Assembly (NCBI GenBank): GCA_037045225.1
Contig: JBAOHZ010000009.1
Span: 310,001 to 374,000 of the forward strand
Reading direction: 5' to 3'
DNA from: Nitrospira sp.
Lineage (GTDB): Bacteria > Nitrospirota > Nitrospiria > Nitrospirales > Nitrospiraceae
Length of the DNA stretch: 64,000 nucleotides
The stretch's first letter is position 1, and every line of letters starts with the position of its first letter. The translations under genes were made by a program, and so were the position numbers. The notes under the pieces were generated by a model that saw nothing but the letters and a program-made list of their open reading frames with translations, was not told the DNA's origin and did no database searches. Of this stretch, positions 45,645-54,709 are shown piece after piece.

Positions 45645-46575
45645 GGGACCCTCGTGGGTAAGATGGTTCACACACTCCTGCGTTGTGGCTGATTCGCTGA
45701 GAGGCAGCATAGATGTTAAACCGACGCTCTTTCACAAAACCGACCAACGTGAGATTGGCTGCTCTCGCGAGATCCACAGCAAGGCTCGATGGGGCGCCCA
45801 CGGCGGCCAAAAACGGAATGCCGGCGGCGAACGCTTTTTGGACCAGTTCGTACCCCACTCGTCCGCTCACGAGCAGCATGCGGTCAGACAAAGGGACGCT
45901 CCCGTCGAGAAACTGTCTGCCGACCAACTTGTCGATCGCATTGTGCCGCCCGACATCTTCTTTCACATCGTGCAGTTCCCCCCGCCGGTCAAACAGGGCG
46001 GCGGCATGCAACCCACCCGTGGCATCGAACACCGCCTGCGCGTGGCGCAACCTGCTCGAGAGGTCCTGAATGACTGCCGCCTCCACAACGAGACCATCGG
46101 ATAATCCGGTGCGGGGCAACGCCGGCAGCGCATCAAGCGACGCTTTCCCGCAAAGACCACAACTTGACGTCGACATGAAATTCCGTTCCAGAAGAGCCGG
46201 ATCGATCGTTGCCTCCGGTCGCAATTCAACGCGCACGACGTTCTGAAGCCCGAGCGGTCCTGCAGGAAGCCCGCAGTGCTGCAGGCTCTGAACGTCCTCG
46301 GGACAACGGACAAGGCCTTCAGCGAAGAGAAACCCGACCGCCAGCTCCAGATCGTTGCCCGGAGTGCGCATCGTCACCGTCACCGTCTTGCGTGTACGCT
46401 GATCGACGGCCCCATACACCAGACAAATCTCAAGGGCCTCCTCCACAACTACCCGATCGTGGTCCTGCAACAGGTCGGCGCCGCTCCACCGCTCTACCTT
46501 CATGTCGATCATTCGCTGTTCGAGCATGTCGAGCCGTGCAGAATGACCGCCGCTGGAGTCATCAAGTATTAGCAT
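45628..46575 (-). CDS. fdhD: Formate dehydrogenase accessory sulfurtransferase FdhD
   Basis: AAGGAG precedes ATG 46575. The 315 residues carry the key cysteine pair C139-x2-C142 in STSSCGLCGKAS, plus RTPGNDLELAVGFLFAEGLV and AALFDRRGELHDVKEDVGRH, then LVSGRVGYELVQKAFAAGIP, all standard for FdhD. It transfers sulfur from a cysteine desulfurase to the Mo-bisMGD cofactor. The gene overlaps the FdhF-like gene it presumably serves. It also indicates the enzyme has a sulfido-molybdenum centre. Confidence 0.93.
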   Translation of the reverse strand: MLILDDSSGGHSARLDMLEQRMIDMKVERWSGADLLQDHDRVVVEEALEICLVYGAVDQRTRKTVTVTMRTPGNDLELAVGFLFAEGLVRCPEDVQSLQHCGLPAGPLGLQNVVRVELRPEATIDPALLERNFMSTSSCGLCGKASLDALPALPRTGLSDGLVVEAAVIQDLSSRLRHAQAVFDATGGLHAAALFDRRGELHDVKEDVGRHNAIDKLVGRQFLDGSVPLSDRMLLVSGRVGYELVQKAFAAGIPFLAAVGAPSSLAVDLARAANLTLVGFVKERRFNIYAASQRISHNAGVCEPSYPRGSHEHSR

Positions 46576-47112
46576 CGCTTCTTCTCCTTGATCACGGCTT
46601 CGATTCAGGCGGGGAAACGGGAGGAGTGGGTTCTTTCCCCCACAGACAGTGCCGTTGCAGTAGTTTATTTTTATGAACCACGACACCCCGCACGAATATT
46701 CTCACAGTGCTGACAGAACGAGCACCCTACACCCTTGCCGCCGCTCACAAAATGCGGCTCAGCTCCAGATGCATGATGCCCACAGCCTTATCCTCACCGA
46801 AGCTTCCAGCACAATGATACATGTCAGCCATCGAGTGATGAGATCCCACGGGCTTCATCCTGAGATCAATCATCCAATAGTGACCTACCCTCGGTTGACG
46901 CATTGTCTACTTACTCCATGCCCAACACAACCTCATATGACCACAATCTTGCTCACAGGAACGCACGCGCTCCTTGCCGCTCACTATCACCGTATCCTGA
47001 CGAGCGACCGGAAGCGGCAACTTCGACCACCAACACCCGCACTCGGCCTTCTCACTCTCTGGCCCCATCCCTTGCCCCTCTCATGCCCCCTCCCTATCGT
47101 GCCGCAGCATCA
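46576..47112. other. Intergenic region without recognisable gene
   Basis: A plus-strand frame of 161 codons (46673-47158) is open, but it is rich in His, Ser and Pro, has no ribosome site and runs into family B copy 10. It is treated as chance. The fdhD promoter should lie at its left edge. Confidence 0.45.
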
Positions 47113-47330
47113 GGGTCAGGTCTTGCGATCAAATACTTCCGAGCTGGTAGCTGGCTGACTCCTGCGTCCCCATTGATAGCTGACCGGTCACTCGACGCTC
47201 TACTGAGACGACACAGACCTCTTCTAGAGCCATACGCCCTTCCACCGCCACTCCTTCCTACCGCGTGGCAAATGAAAATCGCTGCCCCATCAATGAGGAA
47301 GACGGGCGGTTGGTCTGATCAATTCGTGGC
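47113..47330 (+). repeat. Family B element, copy 10 (right part lost)
   Basis: Left end GGGTCAGGTCTTGCGATCAA, then GAGCTGGTAGCTGGCTGACT, CACTCGACGCTCTACTG and CGCTGCCCCATCAATGAGGA. The higA-tail and right end are absent. Confidence 0.8.
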
Positions 47331-47480
47331 ACCGCGCCTGCGCAGGTACAGCCACGACCTTGTGATCGATCGCTCCGACTCCGGAGCCATCTTTTGACAT
47401 TGCAAGGATACCCGAGTAGCCTCGTCGTCACGGCTCCCAATGTAAGGAAGCGTGGGGAGCCTCACAAGGAGAGGCGGAGC

Positions 47481-47999
47481 ATGGATATCGTCTCGCATGG
47501 ACTGTGGGGAGCATTGGCGTTTGGACGCCGGAACCGCACGAGCTTCTCCCTGGCCTTTGCCATCGGCATGGCGCCGGATCTGTTCTCGTTCGGCGTCCTG
47601 TGGGTTGCAGCCACACTGGGTCTGTCGCCGACACCCGATTTCAGTCACGGCACGCCTCCGGAATCCACCATCCCGCTCTACGTCCATCATCTCTACAATC
47701 TCACCCATAGTTTCGTGCTGTTTCTCGCCGTCTTTGCCTTGCTCTGGCTGTTGGCAAAGCGGCCGGTCTGGGAACTCGGCGCCTGGGGCTTGCACGTCTT
47801 GGTCGACATTCCTACCCATTCCCTCGCCTTCTTTCCGACGCCCGTCCTCTGGCCGCTCTCCGATTGGAAATTCGACGGGTGGCAGTGGAATCAGTCGGCC
47901 ATTCTCATCCCGAACTTCACGGTACTGTTTCTGCTCTATGCCTGGTTCCTCCTGCAGCAGGGACGTCCCGCCCTCAGGCCAGAACGGGTGCGCGAGTAA
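47481..47999 (+). CDS. YdjM/DUF457-like integral membrane protein
   Basis: AAGGAG lies 7-12 bases before ATG 47481. The 172 residues begin MDIVSHGLWGALAFGRRNRT and have further histidines in VHHLYNLTHSFVLF and LHVLVDIPTHSLAFFPTP, with 4 hydrophobic segments. This is the pattern of the membrane-bound 'metal-dependent hydrolase' group (LexA-regulated YdjM in E. coli). Activity is unproven in the family. It stands alone between family B copy 10 and a hydrolase relic. Confidence 0.7.
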   Translation: MDIVSHGLWGALAFGRRNRTSFSLAFAIGMAPDLFSFGVLWVAATLGLSPTPDFSHGTPPESTIPLYVHHLYNLTHSFVLFLAVFALLWLLAKRPVWELGAWGLHVLVDIPTHSLAFFPTPVLWPLSDWKFDGWQWNQSAILIPNFTVLFLLYAWFLLQQGRPALRPERVRE

Positions 48000-48130
48000 A
48001 CCGAATAGACCCGCAGACCGAACTTCTCGCTCGCGCTCACTTCGCCGAATTGGAATGACGTGGTACGGGACAGGGGTGCCGCCAGGGAGAACAGGTGATG
48101 CAGGCGCGCTCGACGATCTCAGATGTATAG

Positions 48131-48302
48131 CGCGTGAGGCAGTATCAGAAGCTGATTGAGCTGGAACAGCTCAAGATGGGTCCGTTCGTCGCCGCTGAAA
48201 TGACGCCCCACCTGTGAGCTGCCGGCGTGACGATGACCGTGCTGTTGAGGCAGGTGCTGAAAGATGTCCCGACGAGATATTCCGAAAACGCGCAGCAGAC
48301 CG
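48131..48302 (+). pseudogene. Relic of the alpha/beta hydrolase encoded at 51.3-52.3 kb
   Basis: The plus strand encodes RVRQYQKLIELEQLKMGPFV, AAEMTPHL, a stop, then AAGVTMTVLLRQVLKDVPTR, against GVRQYQELIDLELLKMGAFV and AAEMTPHLWAASVTMPVLMV in the intact gene. About 57 codons remain, with an in-frame TGA. It represents an old duplicate or the leftover of a rearrangement. Confidence 0.85.
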
Positions 48303-48328
48303 TTGGCAGGAGCCTCACCGACAAACGG

Positions 48329-48724
48329 CTAGGCGGGAGTCGGATCTGTTTGGGCCGGCTTGCGACGCCGTCGGGCAGCCACGAGCTGCGCGCCAAGCAA
48401 ACTCATCCCAAACGCCGTGCCAACCAGAGCAGGCCACACGAGGGACTTCAGCCAGCCGGAGCTGGACATGGTCGCGGGCCACAACCAGGCCACCCAGGGT
48501 AACGCCGAGCTCACGAGCGACAATGCCGCATGAATCGGAGGAAGTCGAAACAGCCACACCAGGAGCGCTCCCGAAATGGCGTACGCGAGAAGCAGCGGCA
48601 GCAGGAAGAAAAACACGCCGTTGAACACGGCCGCGAAACTGAGAAAAAACCAGAGCAGGCCCGTAAGAAACCCGACGAAGATTCCTACGCTTGTCCACCT
48701 GCCCCGCTGATGCTGTTTTTCCAT
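48329..48724 (-). CDS. Small integral membrane protein, unknown
   Basis: From ATG 48724 (MEKQHQRGRWTSVGIFVGFL), 131 residues with four hydrophobic segments, among them GLLWFFLSFAAVFNGVFFFL and a basic C-terminal tail (ARRRRKPAQTD). A GTG at 48745 is an alternative start. No family recognised. Confidence 0.55.
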   Translation of the reverse strand: MEKQHQRGRWTSVGIFVGFLTGLLWFFLSFAAVFNGVFFFLLPLLLAYAISGALLVWLFRLPPIHAALSLVSSALPWVAWLWPATMSSSGWLKSLVWPALVGTAFGMSLLGAQLVAARRRRKPAQTDPTPA

Positions 48725-48939
48725 GGTCCCAGTGTAGCCCGGCACCGAGAGAGCACCAAGACATTTTACGGTTGGCTTCTCTTTCCCCGCGGACGCAGCC
48801 CGCTGTTTCTTTCAGCCCGCCCTCTTTCTTGGTCCACCCCTTCTCTTTGCCCCATGAGCGAAGAATCTGGGCTTATCGATCAACCATGACTGAGCGCGAG
48901 GCCTATGTGATTGCAAGACTTGCCTCGAGACGCAAGGAG

Positions 48940-49491
48940 CTACTCCGATCCAAAGTCCACTTCAATGCCGATTCCAGCCGGCGCAACAAAGTCGTAATTC
49001 GGATCGAAATCCCTCCGCCACTCCCCATCGCCTTCGTCGATCCCCCAATGCCTGGCATACAGCAACCGAAGCACCGGTTCGTGTCCCCGCTTGACCTTGG
49101 ACGTGACTCGCCCAGCGAGACTCATTCTCGCCCAATGCTGGTACCCGGGGGGAAGGTGCGCCTTCAGCACCTTGAGCCAAAAATGCCCAGCCTCAGGCCC
49201 GTCAGGGTCGATCGGACGGCGAGGGATGTCATCTTCATCCAACGGTCGATTCTTCATCCGTAGCAACACATACTGGTCGTCCTGTTCTTGCTCAACTAAC
49301 ACGCCTCCCATCAGCAGCACTTTTCCGTAGTACTGTTTCGGAGATGCCGTGAGCGCCGTCAAGGTGACATTCGGCTCCGCCATCTTTCGATACTCTCTCG
49401 GCATATTGCCGCAGCCGGTCACCATGGCCAGCACCTGAACGGCCGCTCCGAGACAGACAATTCTTTGCACCACCCTCATCGAGATCCTCAT
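48940..49491 (-). CDS. Slp-family outer-membrane lipoprotein
   Basis: GAGGGG precedes ATG 49491. The 183 residues have a lipoprotein signal (IVCLGAAVQVLAMVTGCGNM, lipobox VTGC). The Slp-type body follows: VTLTALTASPKQYYGKVLLM, GGVLVEQEQDDQYVLLRMKN, then VLRLLYARHWGIDEGDGEW. Slp proteins are starvation- or acid-induced outer-membrane lipoproteins of unclear function. Acylation at the Cys of TGC anchors it. Confidence 0.82.
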   Translation of the reverse strand: MRISMRVVQRIVCLGAAVQVLAMVTGCGNMPREYRKMAEPNVTLTALTASPKQYYGKVLLMGGVLVEQEQDDQYVLLRMKNRPLDEDDIPRRPIDPDGPEAGHFWLKVLKAHLPPGYQHWARMSLAGRVTSKVKRGHEPVLRLLYARHWGIDEGDGEWRRDFDPNYDFVAPAGIGIEVDFGSE

Positions 49492-50081
49492 GCAACCCCC
49501 TCTCACTAGACACGCCAAGGGAAGATACCTCGCACGGCCGACCTTCGGATATTGCTCTCCGCTCGTGACACCACGAGCATGTTCTTGCGCGTGACCGCAA
49601 CTGCTTGTGCGCAGCGGGGCCGCAGTATAACCAGGCCATTCCAAAAGTCAATTTACAAGTCTCGCTACTCGCATCACGAAGCGTTGAGAACGACTCCGGC
49701 GCGATTGGTATGGTTGAGGACCGCGCGGCGATTATGGCGGTCCGGGAGATGTCGATCGATTTGCCGGATACCGTGGACATCCCGACCCAGCTGTTTGTCT
49801 TTTTCATGGCCGCACACCTGCTCCAGACCCAGGCCTGAATACCAGATCTGGCAATCCACTGATGCGGCCCACTTCCGCCTCTAGCCGATCGCATATGCGG
49901 AGGCAGGACTGAGATAGAGTCCAGTCCTGTAATCAAACCTTCTCTCATGCGGTCCAGATTGAGGCAGCGTTCCAGGCGAAGAGGCGGTTCTCTTTGACGG
50001 GTAGTGAGCATTTCGAGCGGCATGCCCAGTCCGGAGCCGAAGCTATCCGACTAACGGAATGAACAGGCGTTTCCAGGCCTG
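49492..50081. other. Intergenic region, with a possible family B end relic
   Basis: No gene is supported. GTCCAGTCCTGTAATCAAAC at 49920-49939 resembles the family B left end (about four mismatches), but nothing of the body follows. A plus-strand frame 49707-49838 (MVEDRAAIMAVREMSIDLPD) may be a decayed gene end. Confidence 0.4.
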
Positions 50082-51071
50082 TCACATGGCGGCATCGCCC
50101 GCGACGAGCCGCAGGGAGGCGATATCGCGCAGCGGGGGCGCGCCGAATGAGCGACTGTATTCCCTGCTGAATTGGGAAGGGCTTTCATACCCGACCTGAA
50201 AGGCGGCAGTGGTGGCATCCAGCCGTTCTGTGAGCATCAACCGCCGCGCTTCGTTCAGCCGCAACCATTTCTGATACTGCAGCGGGCTCATGCTGGTCAC
50301 CGTGCGAAAATGATGATGAAAGGTGGAGAGACTCATGTTGGCCTCATCGGCGAGGGCATCGACCCGGAACGATTCCGTAAAATGACCCTTCAGCCAGCTG
50401 ATGGCCCGCGCAATCTGTCGACTGTGACTCCCCGCCGCCGCGATCTGACGCAAGAGCGCCCCCTGCCCGCTCACCAGCAACCGATACAGAATCTCCCGTT
50501 CGACGATCGGCGCCAAGATCGGAATATCCTGGGGCTCGTCCAGCAACGCAACCAGCCGTTGAAAGGCCCTGAGCAGCGGCACCGTGGCTTCACCGATAGC
50601 CATAGCACGGCTCGACGGTTGTGTCCGCGGCGGAGGAAGCCGGGTCTCGACCACCAACTGTGACAGTTCGTGAAGATTCAGTTGTAAGAGCAGGCTGAGG
50701 TACGGCTCCTCCCGGCTCGCCCTGGTCACCTGCACGATCGCGGGGAGATCCACGGAGGTGATGAAGACATGCCGTGCGTCATAATCATAGACCTCATCGC
50801 CGAGCACGACGCGCTTGCTCCCTTGCGCGATCACACAGATACTCGGCTCACACAGATAACTGACCGGCCGCGTTGGTTCCTCACGCCGGTAGAGGGACAA
50901 TCCCTGAATCGCGGTCGTGAGTTGATCTCCACACTCGGTCCATTGGGCAATACTGTTCCCAAGCAGGGTACGCGTGGTCTCCAGGCCTGCGTTCGTGTCG
51001 GTCTTTGCCGTCTGTCCTGTCTTCTTGATCGTCACACTTGCAACCCTATCAGAGGCAAGAGAGCCAGACAA
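50082..51071 (-). CDS. AraC-family transcriptional regulator
   Basis: The 329 residues contain an AraC_N cupin-type domain (YLCEPSICVIAQGSKRVVLG, HVFITSVDLPAIVQVTRAS) and a C-terminal double helix-turn-helix (FRVDALADEANMSLSTFHHH, AAFQVGYESPSQFSREYSRS). The longest frame starts with TTG 51071; a GTG at 51035 is also possible. It is divergent from the hydrolase gene at 51283, with ~210 bases between, so it probably controls that gene and itself. Inducer unknown. Confidence 0.88.
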   Translation of the reverse strand: MSGSLASDRVASVTIKKTGQTAKTDTNAGLETTRTLLGNSIAQWTECGDQLTTAIQGLSLYRREEPTRPVSYLCEPSICVIAQGSKRVVLGDEVYDYDARHVFITSVDLPAIVQVTRASREEPYLSLLLQLNLHELSQLVVETRLPPPRTQPSSRAMAIGEATVPLLRAFQRLVALLDEPQDIPILAPIVEREILYRLLVSGQGALLRQIAAAGSHSRQIARAISWLKGHFTESFRVDALADEANMSLSTFHHHFRTVTSMSPLQYQKWLRLNEARRLMLTERLDATTAAFQVGYESPSQFSREYSRSFGAPPLRDIASLRLVAGDAAM

Positions 51072-51282
51072 GCCGCTCGCCTACAATTCCGGAGGATTAG
51101 GCAATAATCGAGGAGGATCGCTCTACCGAGCTCCGCACATATAGGAGTACAACATCGTCATGATCAAGGGCGCTGATTCTCGCCACATGAACTGGTCTAA
51201 CGGCGAGGCGCCCGGCGCAGCACGCTGCGTTGATCCACCGTATCGTTCCCGGTACTCACGCAACATGACAGGAGGAGATCGC

Positions 51283-52254
51283 ATGAGCAGAATGTCGACA
51301 GAACGAATGGGCAAGGCCTTGGAGCAACTCAAAACCATTTCCCAGGAAGATTACGCGAAAGTGAAGGGACTGGCAGCCATCGTCAGGCCGCTACGAAGCG
51401 TCCTCTTCAAGACTCCTGACGATTGCGGCATGACCGGCTGGAAGGATCTCGTCATCCCCTCCGACGACGGCACCCCGCTGGAAGCCTGGTACATCCCGGC
51501 GAAGGGCGGCGAGAGTAAGAAGCTCGTCATCTTCAATCACGCGTTGCCGATGTGTCGCGCAGGTTTCCCCGGACATCTGGGTGAGCCGTGGAGCCTGTAT
51601 GACGCGGTCGAGATCGACTTTGTGATCCAGTACAAGCATCTGACCGATGCCGGCTACAACGTGCTCACCTATGACATCCGCAATCACGGCAACAGCAGCG
51701 CGGCCAACGGCGGTCTGAGCGGCATCGGACAATGGGAATGGCGCGACTGCGTCGGCGTGAAGACATATGTGGATAACCACCCGACGCTCAGCAAGATGCA
51801 GGTGGGACTCTACAGCCAGTGCATGGGCGGCAACTCACAATATCATGCCATTCACCGACGCCCCGACCTGTTTGCAAACGTGCGCTGCATGGTGAGTCCA
51901 ATGGTCGTCTCCATGGCAGCGATCTACGATGCCTTCTCGGAGTTGCAGGGCGTGAGGCAGTATCAAGAGTTGATCGATCTGGAGCTGCTCAAGATGGGCG
52001 CGTTTGTTGCCGCCGAAATGACCCCGCATCTGTGGGCCGCCAGCGTCACGATGCCGGTGCTGATGGTACAGGTACTGAAAGACTCTTGGACGAGAAATCC
52101 TGAAGATGCGCAAAAGACCTTCGACCTATTGGGCAGCAAGGAGAAGGAATTACTCTGGATCGAGAACACCACAAGACGCTTCAAGGATGGATACAATTAT
52201 TTCGGCAGGCATCCGGAAAAAGTCCTCGCCTTCTTCGGCAAACATATGAAGTAA
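51283..52254 (+). CDS. Alpha/beta hydrolase with cysteine at the nucleophile elbow
   Basis: AGGAGGAG precedes ATG 51283. The 323-residue protein has LVIFNHALPMCRAGFPGHLG, YDIRNHGNSSAANGG and the elbow VGLYSQCMGGNSQYH. The elbow is Ser-Gln-Cys-Met-Gly, so the nucleophile position holds Cys instead of the usual Ser, as in dienelactone hydrolase. Later blocks (VTMPVLMVQVLKDSWTRNPE, YNYFGRHPEKVLAFF) could supply Asp and His. Substrate unknown. A regulator lies divergently upstream, and a broken copy of its middle is at 48131-48302. Confidence 0.8.
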   Translation: MSRMSTERMGKALEQLKTISQEDYAKVKGLAAIVRPLRSVLFKTPDDCGMTGWKDLVIPSDDGTPLEAWYIPAKGGESKKLVIFNHALPMCRAGFPGHLGEPWSLYDAVEIDFVIQYKHLTDAGYNVLTYDIRNHGNSSAANGGLSGIGQWEWRDCVGVKTYVDNHPTLSKMQVGLYSQCMGGNSQYHAIHRRPDLFANVRCMVSPMVVSMAAIYDAFSELQGVRQYQELIDLELLKMGAFVAAEMTPHLWAASVTMPVLMVQVLKDSWTRNPEDAQKTFDLLGSKEKELLWIENTTRRFKDGYNYFGRHPEKVLAFFGKHMK

Positions 52255-52336
52255 GCGCCGGACGTTCTTTCAATGGGCCGCGACACATGGAAGAAGCCGG
52301 CACGTTTTGCTAGAGTACCGGCGATGTTCACTGGAG

Positions 52337-52377
52337 CCGGTCGGCCGAGACCTCTGCGTTCTGTCTCGACCGACCGG
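52337..52377. terminator. Strong hairpin between the hydrolase and tpm genes
   Basis: CCGGTCGGCCGAGAC (52337-52351) pairs with GTCTCGACCGACCGG (52363-52377), 15 bp with one mismatch and an 11-base loop. It lies 83 bases after the hydrolase stop. No U-run, so termination is likely but not certain. Confidence 0.55.
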
Positions 52378-52564
52378 CCGAACCCACTGCCTGGAGCAGA
52401 ATGGCACCATGCAGGGCTCGAATCGCTTCAGCTCCCGCAGACTGCTTTCCTTTTGGCTGACTTATGCGCAGCGCTTCTTCTGTGCGATCGGATCCGGCAG
52501 CCGGACTGCCGATGACGAGACGAGGGGGCCGCTGGGCATCACAACCGCAACTCGATGGTGAGGG

Positions 52565-53206
52565 ATGATGGATGCACAATTTTGGCATGACAGGTGGGCC
52601 AAGAATGAGATTGGCTTCCACAAGAGTGAAGCCAACCCGTTCCTGGTGAAGTATGTTCATGCGCTGGCGTTGAGAAAAGGCAACCGGGTTTTTGTCCCCT
52701 TGTGCGGCAAGACGCTGGATATCCCGTGGTTGCTGTCTAACGGCTACCGCATTGCCGGATCGGAACTGAGCGCACTCGCCATCGACCAACTGTTCTCGGG
52801 CCTCGGGGTGACACCAACCATCACAAAGAACGGTCGCATCGCTCACTACTACGCGAACAACATCGACATCTTTGTCGGCGATCTCTTTGATGTGACGAGA
52901 ACAATGCTGGGTCCGGTGGATGCGATCTATGACAGGGCCGCCCTGGTCGCCCTTCCGGACACCATACGCAGCCGCTACACCGCACACCTCACGGACATCA
53001 CCAATCACGCACCGCAGCTGCTCATTTGTTATGAGTATGACCAACGCGCGGCAGAAGGCCCTCCCTTCTCAATCAGCCACGAGGAGGTCCGCCGACATTA
53101 TGCGGATCAGTACCAACTCACGCTCCTCACCAGCGAAGAGGTGCCCGGTGGACTGAAGGGAAAATGTGCGGCGACCGAACACGTGTGGCTGCTACAACAG
53201 AACTGA
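52565..53206 (+). CDS. tpm: Thiopurine S-methyltransferase (TPMT family)
   Basis: The 213 residues match bacterial TPMT throughout: FWHDRWAKNEIGFHKSEANP at the N-terminus, the SAM-binding strand VFVPLCGKTLDIPWLLSNGY, GSELSALAIDQLF, and GPVDAIYDRAALVALPDTIR. It transfers methyl from SAM to thiols; bacterial forms methylate tellurium and selenium compounds as well as thiopurines. Cytoplasmic. ATGATG at 52565 is preceded by GAGGG; either Met may be used. Confidence 0.92.
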   Translation: MMDAQFWHDRWAKNEIGFHKSEANPFLVKYVHALALRKGNRVFVPLCGKTLDIPWLLSNGYRIAGSELSALAIDQLFSGLGVTPTITKNGRIAHYYANNIDIFVGDLFDVTRTMLGPVDAIYDRAALVALPDTIRSRYTAHLTDITNHAPQLLICYEYDQRAAEGPPFSISHEEVRRHYADQYQLTLLTSEEVPGGLKGKCAATEHVWLLQQN

Positions 53207-53290
53207 GGGACGTAGGCAGCACACCACCAGGCTCCGCGCGGGCGGAGGACAGTGGCCGATCCAAGCCAGTTCTCTCTGGTCGGCGGCCGG

Positions 53291-54610
53291 TTAGCGTTTG
53301 GCTGGGCAATGCCCTGTTGGGCTCAGCCTCACGTGGTAGGCGTCGGAGTGATAAAACTGCGGCAGTGTGAACGAGAGCTCATCCGTCTCCACGGAGAGCG
53401 TACGATCGAGGGTGACAACTGGCGACTCGAGAGGAGCGGACCCCACATCAGGTATTTGTTCGGCGCACAGATGCACTGTCCTACCATCCGGCGAGGGAAA
53501 CAACCGCCTGACATTCTTCAGCACGACTCTCGTGTCTTCAGGCGAATCGTCTTCGTATTTCCCCAGCAATAGCCGCAACGTGCCGGACGGCCTGTCCAGC
53601 GCCGCGAGGGCATGAAGCCTTGCACGATCCGTCATCGTATAGAGCCTGACGCCCTCCATCTCCGCATAGGCCTTGTAGATGTGCCACCCCGGCCGTGTCT
53701 GCTTCCGATCGACATACAACAAGCCGTCCAGCGTGGGGTTATCACAGGTGTTCTCCACGCTGTCCCGGCTCGTATCCTGAGGATCCGGCCAACAGGCACG
53801 CATCGCACTGAGGATGTCCGCCCGCTCATACACCGCCAGCACTGCGGCAGTATATCCGGCGATCGTCCAGGACTCCTGCCCCAGGATCTCGTTCACTGAA
53901 ATCGGCCGCTGAAGCCCGCGGGCCTGCAAGTACTCGCGCAAGTCCGCCACATAACTAAGCGCCTCGGAGGGGTCTGCATATTCATGATAGGCCACCACAT
54001 CCGGAAAGACCGCGTGGGCGTGACTCCACTCCAGAAACGGCTTGAGTAACCGGTATCGGCTCACGCTCGGACCGACGATCTTCGCACCGGGCATTCGCTG
54101 TCTGATGCGCTGATAGGCCAGTCGCCAACCTTCCTTGAGTCGCTCATTGTCATTGAGGGGAAGCGTCGCAAGATCGGGTTCATTATAGATATCCCAGATG
54201 ACCGACACTTGTCGCTGCAGCACCTGATCGATCACATGGTCCACATGCGCCAGCCAGGGCCCATAATTGTCGTCGAGCCCGATCTGGTTGATATCGAAAA
54301 TCTGCAGCGCGCGATGCTCGAAGACCAATCCGAGGGTGAGTTGAAACTCCGTCACCCCGGCCTGCTTGAGCCGGTCATAGTTGTGCAGCACGTAGCCGGT
54401 GTTTCCGCGAAAACTGGTCGGCTTCAAGGGAAGAATCAGCTCCATCGGCGGGTCTGTCGGTTCGATACTGACCAAATACCCGTTGGCCCGATGATTCATC
54501 GGACCCTGCTCGACCCCCAGATCGACCATGATGGTGCCGGCCAGACTCCAGGGTGCGCACAACAAGATGAGGGTACCTATCAGCAGACTGATGATCGAGG
54601 CAGATCGCAC
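53291..54610 (-). CDS. Secreted clan GH-A-like glycoside hydrolase
   Basis: AGGAGG at 54621-54626 points to a GTG start at 54610, giving 439 residues with a signal peptide (ASIISLLIGTLILLCAPWSL-AG). The candidate acid/base Glu is in VSVIWDIYNEPDLATL (N-E pair) and the nucleophile Glu in RPISVNEILGQESW, with the strand spacing of a TIM-barrel retaining hydrolase such as GH39. The last ~100 residues look like a beta-sandwich. Substrate cannot be told. Exported to the periplasm or outside. Confidence 0.7.
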   Translation of the reverse strand: MRSASIISLLIGTLILLCAPWSLAGTIMVDLGVEQGPMNHRANGYLVSIEPTDPPMELILPLKPTSFRGNTGYVLHNYDRLKQAGVTEFQLTLGLVFEHRALQIFDINQIGLDDNYGPWLAHVDHVIDQVLQRQVSVIWDIYNEPDLATLPLNDNERLKEGWRLAYQRIRQRMPGAKIVGPSVSRYRLLKPFLEWSHAHAVFPDVVAYHEYADPSEALSYVADLREYLQARGLQRPISVNEILGQESWTIAGYTAAVLAVYERADILSAMRACWPDPQDTSRDSVENTCDNPTLDGLLYVDRKQTRPGWHIYKAYAEMEGVRLYTMTDRARLHALAALDRPSGTLRLLLGKYEDDSPEDTRVVLKNVRRLFPSPDGRTVHLCAEQIPDVGSAPLESPVVTLDRTLSVETDELSFTLPQFYHSDAYHVRLSPTGHCPAKR

Positions 54611-54709
54611 GGACGCGGCTCCTCCTAGGAGACATTCCACTCAACGAACGCCGAGGATATTCGGTTGTACTGCCGAGAAAGACTGGAGGTCAAGATGGAG
54701 TGGATGGGA

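Noticed and set aside
46673..47158. 161-codon plus-strand ORF
   Set aside because: No ribosome site, biased composition and a 3' end inside a repeat element.
48906..48924. Family B right-end relic (TGATTGCAAGACTTGCC)
   Set aside because: One end matches but no body sequence precedes it; too short to claim.
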